A stretch of 14,197 nucleotides of DNA from Candidatus Sumerlaeota bacterium (lineage in GTDB: Bacteria > Sumerlaeota > Sumerlaeia > JADFCT01), in assembly GCA_026398575.1 (NCBI GenBank), contig JAPLSP010000639.1, positions 1 to 14,197 on the forward strand. The letters are read 5' to 3'. Below the pieces are notes generated by a model, which saw nothing but the letters and a program-made list of their open reading frames with translations, made no database searches and was not told the origin of the DNA. Below are positions 1 through 5,925 of this stretch, piece after piece; within the stretch, counting starts at the first letter, position 1, and every line of letters starts with the position of its first letter. The position numbers and the translations under genes are program-made.

Positions 1-215
1 GACGCGGTCTTTCCAGATTTGCGCCGAATGGTAGGCCGTCCCGCTCCGTCGGACGGCCTTGGCGCGCTCTGGCCGCCCGACGGAGCGGGACGGCCTACCA
101 TTCGGCGGCGCGCCATAAGAGCCTTGATTGCGTTCACGCCCAGACGGTATCCTTCGATGGGTCTGAATGACTCCCCGCGGGCGTCTATCAGCGGGGTGTC
201 GGATTCGATTTTCAC
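1..215 (-). CDS. Possible partial minus-strand ORF, unidentified, running off the left edge
   Basis: Reading the minus strand from a GTG at 215-213 gives about 71 codons without a stop up to the window edge. The first 34 codons look protein-like (they include the stretches TPLIDARGESFRPIEGYRLG and VNAIKALM) and have a coding-like composition: by hand, GC is about 59%, 44% and 68% at codon positions 1, 2 and 3. The following codons are simply the palindrome at 22-107 translated. A TAG immediately precedes the GTG and no Shine-Dalgarno sequence is visible upstream of it. It may therefore be the remnant of a longer gene cut by rearrangement, or the tail end of a gene into which the palindrome inserted. 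I do not recognise the family. It is divergent from the fucokinase gene. Confidence 0.28.
   Translation of the reverse strand, partial: MKIESDTPLIDARGESFRPIEGYRLGVNAIKALMARRRMVGRPAPSGGQSAPRPSDGAGRPTIRRKSGKTA
22..107. repeat. Large palindrome: 31-bp perfect arms, 24-nt spacer
   Basis: The left arm (22-52) and right arm (77-107) are exact reverse complements over 31 bp. The 24-nt spacer (53-76) can itself pair further through CGGCC at 54-58 and GGCCG at 71-75, so almost the whole 86 nt could fold into one long hairpin or cruciform. There is no T-run after it, so it is not a typical intrinsic terminator. It resembles REP/MITE-like palindromic elements, but no transposase is nearby. The second large palindrome in the window (8326-8490) also has 31-bp arms but a different sequence. 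Confidence 0.85.
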
Positions 216-231
216 CTATCGGAAAAATCAT

Positions 232-236
232 AGGAG
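232..236 (+). promoter_or_regulatory. Ribosome binding site of the fucokinase gene
   Basis: AGGAG lies nine bases before the ATG at 246. It supports that start rather than the out-of-frame ATG at 239. Confidence 0.6.
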
Positions 237-245
237 ACATGCGGC

Positions 246-3200
246 ATGTTATCCATTCCTGAAGAGCTGCAACGCATCTGGCATTCGATGGTTCATAAAT
301 GGAACCGCAAACGCCAGCGCCTGGGACGCGGCGCGCGCCGTTGGTGGGACGCGCTCATCCTGACGGCCGCCAATGCCGAACAAGCGGCAGGATATGAGAT
401 GGAGATCGCGCGGCGCAAGGAGATTGGGATGATTGACCCGGAGACGCAGGTCATCATCGTCCCGGATCGCGCGGGCCAGCGGATCGGCTCAGGCGGCGCG
501 ACGCTGTGGGCGCTCAAGCAATATGCGGAAACTGCGATTCAAACGGGCAAGAAGCCCGGCGGCAAACGCGCGCCGCGCAAAACGGAAGACTTGTTCCTCA
601 AGCGGCGCATCCTGATGCTGCACTGCGGCGGCGAGGGGAGGCGCGTGCCGAGCAACGCCGGCGCGGGCAAGATGTTCGCCACGCTGCCATTCGAGATCAT
701 TCCGGGCCGTTCGGCCAGCGCCTTCGACGCGCTCTATGTGCTGTTGTGCGCCTGCGCCGAGCAGATGGATGAGGGGATGGTCGTCTGTTCGAGCGACGTG
801 CTGGCGGTTCTCGATTCCTCGATGCTTCATTGGCGCAAAGGCGGCTGCTGCGGCATCGGCATTCCAGTCCCGCTGGAGTTGGCCTCGCGCCATGGCGTCT
901 ATGTCGCCGACGCCACGGGCAAACGCGTGGCGGACTATCTGCAGAAACTGTCGCCCGAAGAATTGCGGGCGGCGGGGGCGGTTTATGGAGAGGGGAGAGG
1001 GGAGAGGGGAGAGGGGAGACAGGAGACAGAGAACAGGGGTCAGGGGCTTGGGGTCGGGGGTCAGGAGACAGGAGAGGGCGGAGAAACTCGGAACTCGGAA
1101 CTCGGAACTCGGAAATTGGACCGCGCTCTTGTGGATGGCGCCGGCTTTAGGTTTTCTCCCGATCTCTGCGCCCGACTGGCGGCGGTCATCGGCATTCGCA
1201 CCGAGGGACGCGCTTTGGTTTCGCGCAAAGGCTTGATTGAAGACCGGCGGCGCGGCGGCGAAGGAATTGATCTTTTTACCGATATTACCTGGCCGCTGGT
1301 TCCCGCGATCACGCGTGAAAACTATTTCAAAGATCTCAGTCCTGCGCGCGCCTTCATTCGCGAGCGCCTGTGGGAGCAATTGCGCGGCGCCGATTTCTGG
1401 CTCGATGTAATTGACACGTCGCTGTTCATCCATCTCGGCAATATTTGGCAGATTCTCCAGGCATTCGAGAGCGCAGGCGGCCTGGCCCAGCCGGGAACTT
1501 CCGGCGATGCGGCGGCGATCTTCGGCGCCTGCGACGTGCTGGCGTCTTTTGTGGGAGCGGGACTGACTTTGGACGCCTCGGCCCATGTTCAGAATTCCTT
1601 TCTGGAAGGCGCGCGAGGCAGCGTCGGTCCTCACTCGCTGGTGGCGGAGTGCCAATTGAGTGGCAGGCTCGGAATCGGCGCGCGCTCGTTGTTGCGCGGC
1701 ATCCAAACGTCGCACGATCTGGAAGTAGGCGATGCGGTGATTTTGTTCGCGATTCCGATTAAAGCTAATCGAAAGGGCAAGGTCGGAAGGGGTGTGGACG
1801 GAGTGGACAGGGTGGACAGGGTGGATGCAGCGGATCGAAAAAACTCAGGGACGCGCAAGGCCGAAGCGGATGGCGTCATGGCGTATTGCATTCATGGTCT
1901 GGAAGACAACCCAAAGAAAACGTTGGACGATGGATTGATGTTCATGGGCGTGCCGATGCGCGAATGGCTTGAGCGGCACGGCATATCGGAAAAGGAGTTG
2001 TGGCCCGAAGCCGGCGCTGAGAAATCGCTCTGGACCGCCCGCCTGTTTCCCGTCGGAGATGAATCCGCGCTCCCATTGGTTCTATGGATGGCTGAACTTG
2101 GAACTCGGAACGCGGAACGCGGAACTCCGAAGGCGCGCTGGCGCAAGGCCGAGCGCGTCTCGTTTGCCGAGATCTTCGCACGGATTGACTATAAGGCCGG
2201 ATTCGAGCAGCGCGAGCAGTTGGCATGGAAGAGCCTGCTCGCCAATATCCGACGCGATCTGCGCGAACGGCGCGATCCGCGGGAATACCTGGAATCGCTG
2301 GGCGCCGCGCGCGAGTTCATCGAATTGCGCGACCATCTGAAGCAATGGATCGAAGAAGAGGCCAATCCAATCACCGCTTCGCGCATGCTGGCGTTCGAGG
2401 CGGACCTGCTGAAGCACTCGGGTTTCTCGAAAGCCCTGAAGCGAACCGAAGGGGAGCACAAGGGGCCAGGGCTAGGGGTCAGGGGTCAGGGATCAGGGGT
2501 CAGGAAACAGGAGGCAGGAGACAGAAGACAGGATGAGACGGGGGCAACTCGGAACTCGGAACTCGGAACTCGGAACTACACAAGCGCCATCCGTGATTTG
2601 AGTGAGCCGGCGCGGCGCGCGATGTCGGTGGCGGCGGCGGATGCGAGTTTGCGCAAGGTGGCTGAGGCCGTCGAGATGGGCATCAGCCGCACCAATGCGC
2701 TCAACCTGGATGCCGTGCGCTGCGAGAAGGTCGTCATTGACAGCCCGGCGCGCATTGACTTCGGTGGCGGCTGGACCGATACGGCGCCGCAGTGCCTCGA
2801 ACGCGGCGGCGTCATTCTCAACGCCGCTGTTCTCCTCAACGGCAAATATCCCATCCGGGTCGTGGGTGAGAAAATCGCGGAGCGCGCCCTCCGGCTCGAA
2901 AGCGCCAAAACACGTAGCATGGAATTCCTGCGAACCGCGCAAGACTTGCCGCGCTACCAGCGGCTCAACGATCCATTTGCCCTGCTCAAAGCCGGATTGA
3001 GCGCCGTGGGCTTTTGCAGTGAAAACGATCCGCAAACCCCGCCGCTTGAAGAACGCCTGGCGCAATGGGGCCACGGCTTGCGCTTCCATACCGAAAGCAA
3101 TATCCCCAAAGGCAGCGGTTTGGGAACGAGCAGCGCCCTCGGCGCCGCCGTCATCGCATGTCTGAGGAGGCTCTTTGTAGAGACAGGAGAGAGGAGAGAG

Positions 3201-4004
3201 GAGACAGGAAATAGGGGTCAGGGGTCAGGGGTCAGGGGTCAGGAGGAAAGCGGCGCGGGATTGCAAGGCCAACTCGGAACCAGGAACTCGGAACTCGGAA
3301 CTGAAAGCGGGCAACTCGGAACTCGGAACTCGGAACCCGGAACTCAGAGCGCGGAGCGCGAGACCATCTTCCGGCAGGTCATGTATCTTGAACAGCTCCT
3401 GACCTCGGCGGGCGGATGGCAGGATCAGCTGGGTGTGCTCGAACCGGGGATCAAGCTGGCGACCGTGCCCGCCGATCCCAAGTTCGTTTTGCGTCCGCGC
3501 GTCGAGCCGCTCGATCTCGATCCCGTCTTCCTCGAAGAGATCAATCAACGCCTCGTTCTCTTCTACGTTGGCAAGCGGCGCGTGGCCTTCAATATGCTGC
3601 GCGAAATCGTCGTCGGCTATCTTTCGGGCAATCCCGACGTGGTGCATGCCCTGGAGGCGATCCATGACCTCGCGTTCGAGATGCGCGAGGCGCTACGGCG
3701 GCGCGACCTCGACCTGTTCGGCGCGCAGATGACGCGCGTGCGGATGCTGTATCGCCTGATGTGCGCGGGAACGACCTCGGAGATCATCGAAGACTTGTTC
3801 GCCGCCGGCGCGCCTTATACATCCGGCGGCAAATGCGTCGGCGCGGGCGGCGGCGGATTCATCATGATGATGGCGCGCTCGGTCAAGGACGCCGCCCGCG
3901 CGCGCGAACGCCTCAAGCAATTCTCCTGGCGCGGGCTGGGCGAGTTCTATGACTTCGCCATTGACACTCGCGGATTGCATCAGGAAAATCTATTAACGGT
4001 TTAG
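246..4004 (+). CDS. fkp: Bifunctional L-fucokinase / L-fucose-1-phosphate guanylyltransferase with five repeat insertions
   Basis: Predicted cytoplasmic salvage enzyme. The C-terminal kinase phosphorylates L-fucose to fucose-1-phosphate, and the N-terminal pyrophosphorylase converts that with GTP to GDP-L-fucose, the donor for fucosylated surface glycans. The N-terminal half has RIGSGGATL and the CGGEGRRVP...GKMF motif typical of the nucleotidyltransferase part, followed by a beta-helix-like stretch (SFLEGARGSVGPHSLVAECQ). The C-terminal half is a GHMP kinase: DSPARIDFGGGWTDT at about 832-846, ATP loop PKGSGLGTSSA at 954-964, and GAGGGGF at 1199-1205. At 1252 residues it is much longer than the roughly 950 of Bacteroides Fkp. 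About 185 residues of the excess are low-complexity insertions, near residues 248-292, 517-531, 617-628, 737-779 and 979-1034, all kept in frame. All key motifs are intact, so it is probably functional. The start at 246 has a good ribosome binding site. Confidence 0.93.
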   Translation: MLSIPEELQRIWHSMVHKWNRKRQRLGRGARRWWDALILTAANAEQAAGYEMEIARRKEIGMIDPETQVIIVPDRAGQRIGSGGATLWALKQYAETAIQTGKKPGGKRAPRKTEDLFLKRRILMLHCGGEGRRVPSNAGAGKMFATLPFEIIPGRSASAFDALYVLLCACAEQMDEGMVVCSSDVLAVLDSSMLHWRKGGCCGIGIPVPLELASRHGVYVADATGKRVADYLQKLSPEELRAAGAVYGEGRGERGEGRQETENRGQGLGVGGQETGEGGETRNSELGTRKLDRALVDGAGFRFSPDLCARLAAVIGIRTEGRALVSRKGLIEDRRRGGEGIDLFTDITWPLVPAITRENYFKDLSPARAFIRERLWEQLRGADFWLDVIDTSLFIHLGNIWQILQAFESAGGLAQPGTSGDAAAIFGACDVLASFVGAGLTLDASAHVQNSFLEGARGSVGPHSLVAECQLSGRLGIGARSLLRGIQTSHDLEVGDAVILFAIPIKANRKGKVGRGVDGVDRVDRVDAADRKNSGTRKAEADGVMAYCIHGLEDNPKKTLDDGLMFMGVPMREWLERHGISEKELWPEAGAEKSLWTARLFPVGDESALPLVLWMAELGTRNAERGTPKARWRKAERVSFAEIFARIDYKAGFEQREQLAWKSLLANIRRDLRERRDPREYLESLGAAREFIELRDHLKQWIEEEANPITASRMLAFEADLLKHSGFSKALKRTEGEHKGPGLGVRGQGSGVRKQEAGDRRQDETGATRNSELGTRNYTSAIRDLSEPARRAMSVAAADASLRKVAEAVEMGISRTNALNLDAVRCEKVVIDSPARIDFGGGWTDTAPQCLERGGVILNAAVLLNGKYPIRVVGEKIAERALRLESAKTRSMEFLRTAQDLPRYQRLNDPFALLKAGLSAVGFCSENDPQTPPLEERLAQWGHGLRFHTESNIPKGSGLGTSSALGAAVIACLRRLFVETGERREETGNRGQGSGVRGQEESGAGLQGQLGTRNSELGTESGQLGTRNSEPGTQSAERETIFRQVMYLEQLLTSAGGWQDQLGVLEPGIKLATVPADPKFVLRPRVEPLDLDPVFLEEINQRLVLFYVGKRRVAFNMLREIVVGYLSGNPDVVHALEAIHDLAFEMREALRRRDLDLFGAQMTRVRMLYRLMCAGTTSEIIEDLFAAGAPYTSGGKCVGAGGGGFIMMMARSVKDAARARERLKQFSWRGLGEFYDFAIDTRGLHQENLLTV
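989..1119 (+). repeat. Intragenic heptamer array, composite insertion 1 in fkp
   Basis: From 989 to 1079 the sequence can be cut into 13 consecutive seven-base units: AGAGGGG four times, then AGACAGG, AGACAGA, GAACAGG, GGTCAGG, GGCTTGG, GGTCGGG, GGTCAGG, AGACAGG and AGAGGGC. After five bases a second array (1085-1119) has four AACTCGG units plus one degenerate unit. The translation is low-complexity Gly/Arg/Glu followed by a stretch reading ETRNSELGTR. It lies in the pyrophosphorylase half, between an amphipathic segment and the next conserved block. It resembles the heptanucleotide short tandem repeats described in cyanobacteria. Confidence 0.9.
1794..1838 (+). repeat. Nonamer repeat, insertion 2 in fkp
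   Basis: There are five nine-base units, GTGGACGGA, GTGGACAGG twice, GTGGATGCA and GCGGATCGA, translating to about VDGVDRVDRVDAADR. Being a multiple of three, this family keeps the frame by itself. The reverse-complement form (TCCACCCGG-like units) occurs in the genes at 4064 and 8458. A fragment resembling the AACTCGG family (AACTCAGGG) follows at about 1851. Confidence 0.85.
2095..2129 (+). repeat. Short AACTCGG heptamer array, insertion 3 in fkp
   Basis: Five seven-base units (AACTTGG, AACTCGG, AACGCGG twice, AACTCCG) add about 12 residues reading roughly ELGTRNAERGTP. No AGACAGG/GGTCAGG array accompanies it, so it is either an independent insertion or the remnant of a composite one. Confidence 0.8.
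2461..2580 (+). repeat. Intragenic heptamer array, composite insertion 4 in fkp
   Basis: Positions 2477-2532 form eight consecutive heptamers (GGTCAGG twice, GATCAGG, GGTCAGG, AAACAGG, AGGCAGG, AGACAGA, AGACAGG), preceded by degenerate G-rich units from 2461. After a short spacer, 2546-2580 holds four AACTCGG units and a degenerate AACTACA. The internal order and orientation match insertions 1 and 5. It sits at the junction between the pyrophosphorylase and kinase halves, where a flexible linker would be tolerated. Confidence 0.9.
3181..3347 (+). repeat. Intragenic heptamer array, composite insertion 5 in fkp
   Basis: Positions 3181-3243 are nine consecutive heptamers: AGACAGG, AGAGAGG twice, AGACAGG, AAATAGG, then GGTCAGG four times. 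A 27-nt spacer follows. Two AACTCGG-type arrays of five units each (3271-3305 and 3313-3347) come next, separated by seven bases. The insertion begins about 15 residues after the ATP loop of the GHMP kinase, in what must be a surface loop if the enzyme folds. It encodes about 55 residues of Gly/Arg/Gln- then Ser/Glu/Leu/Gly/Thr/Arg/Asn-rich sequence. Confidence 0.9.
3214..3238 (+). other. G-quadruplex motif on the coding strand
   Basis: There are four runs of four G, each separated by the three-base loop TCA, a textbook four-tetrad G-quadruplex pattern produced by the GGTCAGG heptamers. Similar four-run patterns occur at 1036-1060 (loops TCA, CTT, TC) and 2462-2499. Because they lie on the non-template strand, they would also be present in the mRNA. 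Confidence 0.7.
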
Positions 4005-4063
4005 CAAAGAAAACGCCCGCCTGTTGGCGCCAATTTGCGAATTTATCTGAAAGGGACAAAAAT

Positions 4064-5092
4064 ATGACATGCCGAATCGGACGCAGGGAAATGATCGCAG
4101 GATCGCTGGCGATGGGAGCGGGCGTGGCGTTGAGTTTGGAAGAACGAGTTCTGATGGCCCAGACCACCGCGCCACAGGACCCAAACGCGCCTAAGCCCGC
4201 CGCCACTGGGTCCACTCCGTCCACTCCCCCCGCCCAGCAAATCAAGTTCGCCTCCAAAGGCGCGATGCCGATGGGGAAGATCAAGAATGACCAGATCAGC
4301 CGCATCATCATGGGCGGCAACCTGATCGGAGGCTGGGCTCATGCCCGCGATTTGAAATATGTTTCGACGCTGGTCAAGCAGTATCACACCACCGAGAAGA
4401 TTCTCGAAACGCTGGCGCTGGGCGAGGAATACGGCATCAATTGCGTCAATACAGTGCCCAACGGACGCGACTTCATGATCCGCCACTGGCGCGAGCGCGG
4501 CGGAAAGATGAAGTGGCAGGTGCAGCTGTTGATCAATTCCAAGGACCAATTCGACCAGATCACGAAGCTGGTGGACGACGGCGCCTGGGGCATTCATATC
4601 CAGGGCAATATCGCGGACGACTTGGCGCGCAAAGGCAAGGCGGAGGTGGTCGCTGAGATCGTCGAAGCCATCCGCGAACGCGGCGCGCTGGCCGGCTATG
4701 CGGCGCATGAGGTGGAGACGCTCGAAGCCTGCGACAAGGCGGGCGTCAAAGCGGATTTCATCATCAAGACGCTGCACTCGCGTAACTACTGGTCCGCGCG
4801 GCCTGAAGACGTGAACAAGATGGTCATTGACAATTATGGCGTGGACAATTGCTTCTGCCGCTTCCCCGACAAGACGATCGAACACATGAAGAAGAGCGAG
4901 ACGCCGTGGATGGCGTTCAAAGTTCTGGCCGCCGGAGCGATCCCTCCGCGCGATGGTTTGCAATACGCCTTCGACAACGGCGCGGATTTCTGCCTGCTCG
5001 GCATGTTCGACTTCCAAGTCGCCCAAGACGCCAAGCTCGCCAATGAAGTCCTTGCCAACGTCAAGCGCGAAGTAAGGCCGTGGAAGGCGTAG
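4064..5092 (+). CDS. Probable exported aldo/keto-reductase-like TIM-barrel protein
   Basis: A 342-residue protein. The N-terminus has an Arg-Arg pair (residues 7-8, GRREMIAGSLA) and a hydrophobic stretch, resembling a Tat signal, with likely cleavage near MAQ at about residue 33. A Ser-Thr-Pro linker made by two or three nonamer repeat units follows (4202-4228). The mature part starts GKIKNDQISRIIMGGNLIGG and continues with a helix-rich barrel (EKILETLALGEEYGINCVNT), a pattern I associate with aldo/keto-reductase-like exported proteins of Planctomycetes/Verrucomicrobia-type genomes. I could not confirm the usual catalytic Asp-Tyr-Lys-His tetrad, so enzymatic activity and substrate are unknown. 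The start has AAGGGA at 4051-4056, seven bases upstream. It lies 59 bases after fkp and may be co-transcribed with it. Confidence 0.75.
   Translation: MTCRIGRREMIAGSLAMGAGVALSLEERVLMAQTTAPQDPNAPKPAATGSTPSTPPAQQIKFASKGAMPMGKIKNDQISRIIMGGNLIGGWAHARDLKYVSTLVKQYHTTEKILETLALGEEYGINCVNTVPNGRDFMIRHWRERGGKMKWQVQLLINSKDQFDQITKLVDDGAWGIHIQGNIADDLARKGKAEVVAEIVEAIRERGALAGYAAHEVETLEACDKAGVKADFIIKTLHSRNYWSARPEDVNKMVIDNYGVDNCFCRFPDKTIEHMKKSETPWMAFKVLAAGAIPPRDGLQYAFDNGADFCLLGMFDFQVAQDAKLANEVLANVKREVRPWKA
4202..4228 (+). repeat. Nonamer repeat encoding a Ser-Thr-Pro linker
   Basis: GCCACTGGG, TCCACTCCG and TCCACTCCC are followed by codons for Pro-Ala-Gln. The unit is the reverse complement of the GTGGACAGG family in fkp. 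The linker lies between the signal peptide and the mature domain. Confidence 0.6.
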
Positions 5093-5101
5093 CGAAGGGG
5101 G

Positions 5102-5122
5102 GATTGGCGATTGACGATTGCC
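5102..5122. repeat. Intergenic heptamer repeat (GATTGGC type)
   Basis: Three contiguous seven-base units, GATTGGC, GATTGAC and GATTGCC, begin just after the stop codon of the preceding gene. The seven-base period is the same as in the fkp insertions but the unit sequence is different. Confidence 0.7.
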
Positions 5123-5168
5123 AAATTCAGGCCGATAATTCATAATGAATGCTGTGGGGGTAATAGTC

Positions 5169-5432
5169 ATGAGCACTTTAACAATGACAGTTCCTGACGA
5201 AGCATTAATCGCGCTGAAGATGGACTTGGATCATCTTCGCGCTGAGATGCAGATAGCTGCTGCTATGAAACTATATGAAATGGGCCGTATTTCTTCAGGA
5301 GCGGCAGCGCGGCTTGCGGGCATCCCTAAACCAGTCTTCCTCAGCAAGCTTCATGAGTATCAGATTCCTTCCTTCCGATTGACTAAGGAGGAGCTGCTAG
5401 AGGATTGGAACAATGCGCGAGGCCATAATTAA
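5169..5432 (+). CDS. UPF0175-family antitoxin
   Basis: An 87-residue protein of the UPF0175 type. It opens with a short strand segment (STLTMTVPDEAL), and its middle has the characteristic helix-turn-helix-like pattern KLYEMGRISSGAAARLAGIP followed by FLSKLHEYQIP. It ends in an acidic tail (KEELLEDWNNARG). Members are usually paired with a DUF3368 PIN-domain protein, as here, and are predicted DNA-binding antitoxins that neutralise the RNase partner and repress the operon. I chose the ATG at 5169 because MSTLTMTVPDEAL matches the usual family N-terminus and a G-run (5156-5160) lies eight bases upstream. An in-frame ATG at 5145 would add eight residues. GC content is lower than in neighbouring genes, suggesting acquisition. 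Confidence 0.85.
   Translation: MSTLTMTVPDEALIALKMDLDHLRAEMQIAAAMKLYEMGRISSGAAARLAGIPKPVFLSKLHEYQIPSFRLTKEELLEDWNNARGHN
5399..5404 (+). promoter_or_regulatory. Ribosome binding site of the PIN toxin, inside the antitoxin gene
   Basis: AGAGGA lies eight bases before the toxin ATG at 5413 and within the last codons of the antitoxin, consistent with translational coupling. Confidence 0.5.
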
Positions 5433-5895
5433 TACATCACCTGTGCAATATCTATATCAGCTGGGCTCATTACACTTGCTTCCTATGTTATTTGGGCAAG
5501 TCATTGTCCCAACAGCGGTGAGAGAGGAGTTGTGCCGTGGCGCTGAACAAGGTATAGCTTTGCCGGATGTCTCCACGATTGATTGGATGGCAATTCGGGA
5601 ACCCTCAAATCCCATGTTATCGCGTTTGCCACCCGATTTGGACGCGGGCGAACGAGAAGTGTTGGCAATAGCGCTTGAATGCAAAACTGCGCAAGCAATT
5701 CTAGATGACGGGTTGGCGCGGCAATATGCGCGCCATTTAGGAATTCAATGCACAGGAGCTCTGGGCATCCTTTTACAGGCAAAGGAATTAGGGGAAATTC
5801 CGGCACTGCGGCCAATGGTCAACCGTTTGGAATTATTGCATTTCCATCTGGATCCAATCACGCGCCGCACTATTCTGGAATTAGCAAATGAATAA
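5413..5895 (+). CDS. DUF3368-family PIN-domain toxin (VapC-like RNase)
   Basis: A 160-residue protein overlapping the antitoxin by 20 bases, typical of a toxin-antitoxin operon. It begins MREAIINTSP, the NTSP form of the first PIN motif; from memory Asn is common here in DUF3368 proteins. Further acidic residues fit the PIN metal site: Glu38/Glu39 (VREEL), DAGEREVLAIAL with Glu80, and the Asp98-Asp99 pair in ILDDGLAR followed by TGALGIL. The expected role is a metal-dependent ribonuclease held inactive by the upstream UPF0175 protein. Codons such as TTA, CTA and ATA are used, and GC on sampled lines is about 40-53% against about 60% in fkp, consistent with recent transfer. The RNA target cannot be told. 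Confidence 0.85.
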   Translation: MREAIINTSPVQYLYQLGSLHLLPMLFGQVIVPTAVREELCRGAEQGIALPDVSTIDWMAIREPSNPMLSRLPPDLDAGEREVLAIALECKTAQAILDDGLARQYARHLGIQCTGALGILLQAKELGEIPALRPMVNRLELLHFHLDPITRRTILELANE

Positions 5896-5914
5896 ATGCC
5901 TCTACGAATCAAGC

Positions 5915-5918
5915 AGGA
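5915..5918 (+). promoter_or_regulatory. Ribosome binding site setting the start of the GH127-like gene
   Basis: AGGA lies seven bases before the ATG at 5926, which begins a clean signal peptide. This favours 5926 over the in-frame ATG at 5896. Confidence 0.5.
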
Positions 5919-5925
5919 TGAAAAC

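Noticed and set aside
22..107. Intrinsic terminator
   Set aside because: The hairpin is far longer than usual and is not followed by a T-run on either strand.
19..363. 114-residue plus-strand open frame
   Set aside because: Largely a translation of the palindrome, and it runs into fkp in another frame; no ribosome binding site or motif.
489..1715. 408-residue minus-strand open frame
   Set aside because: Antisense to the pyrophosphorylase half of fkp; no recognisable domain, and it owes part of its length to the repeats having few stops on either strand.
4043..5176. 377-residue minus-strand open frame
   Set aside because: Antisense of the aldo/keto-reductase-like gene; the plus strand has the signal peptide, ribosome binding site and family features.
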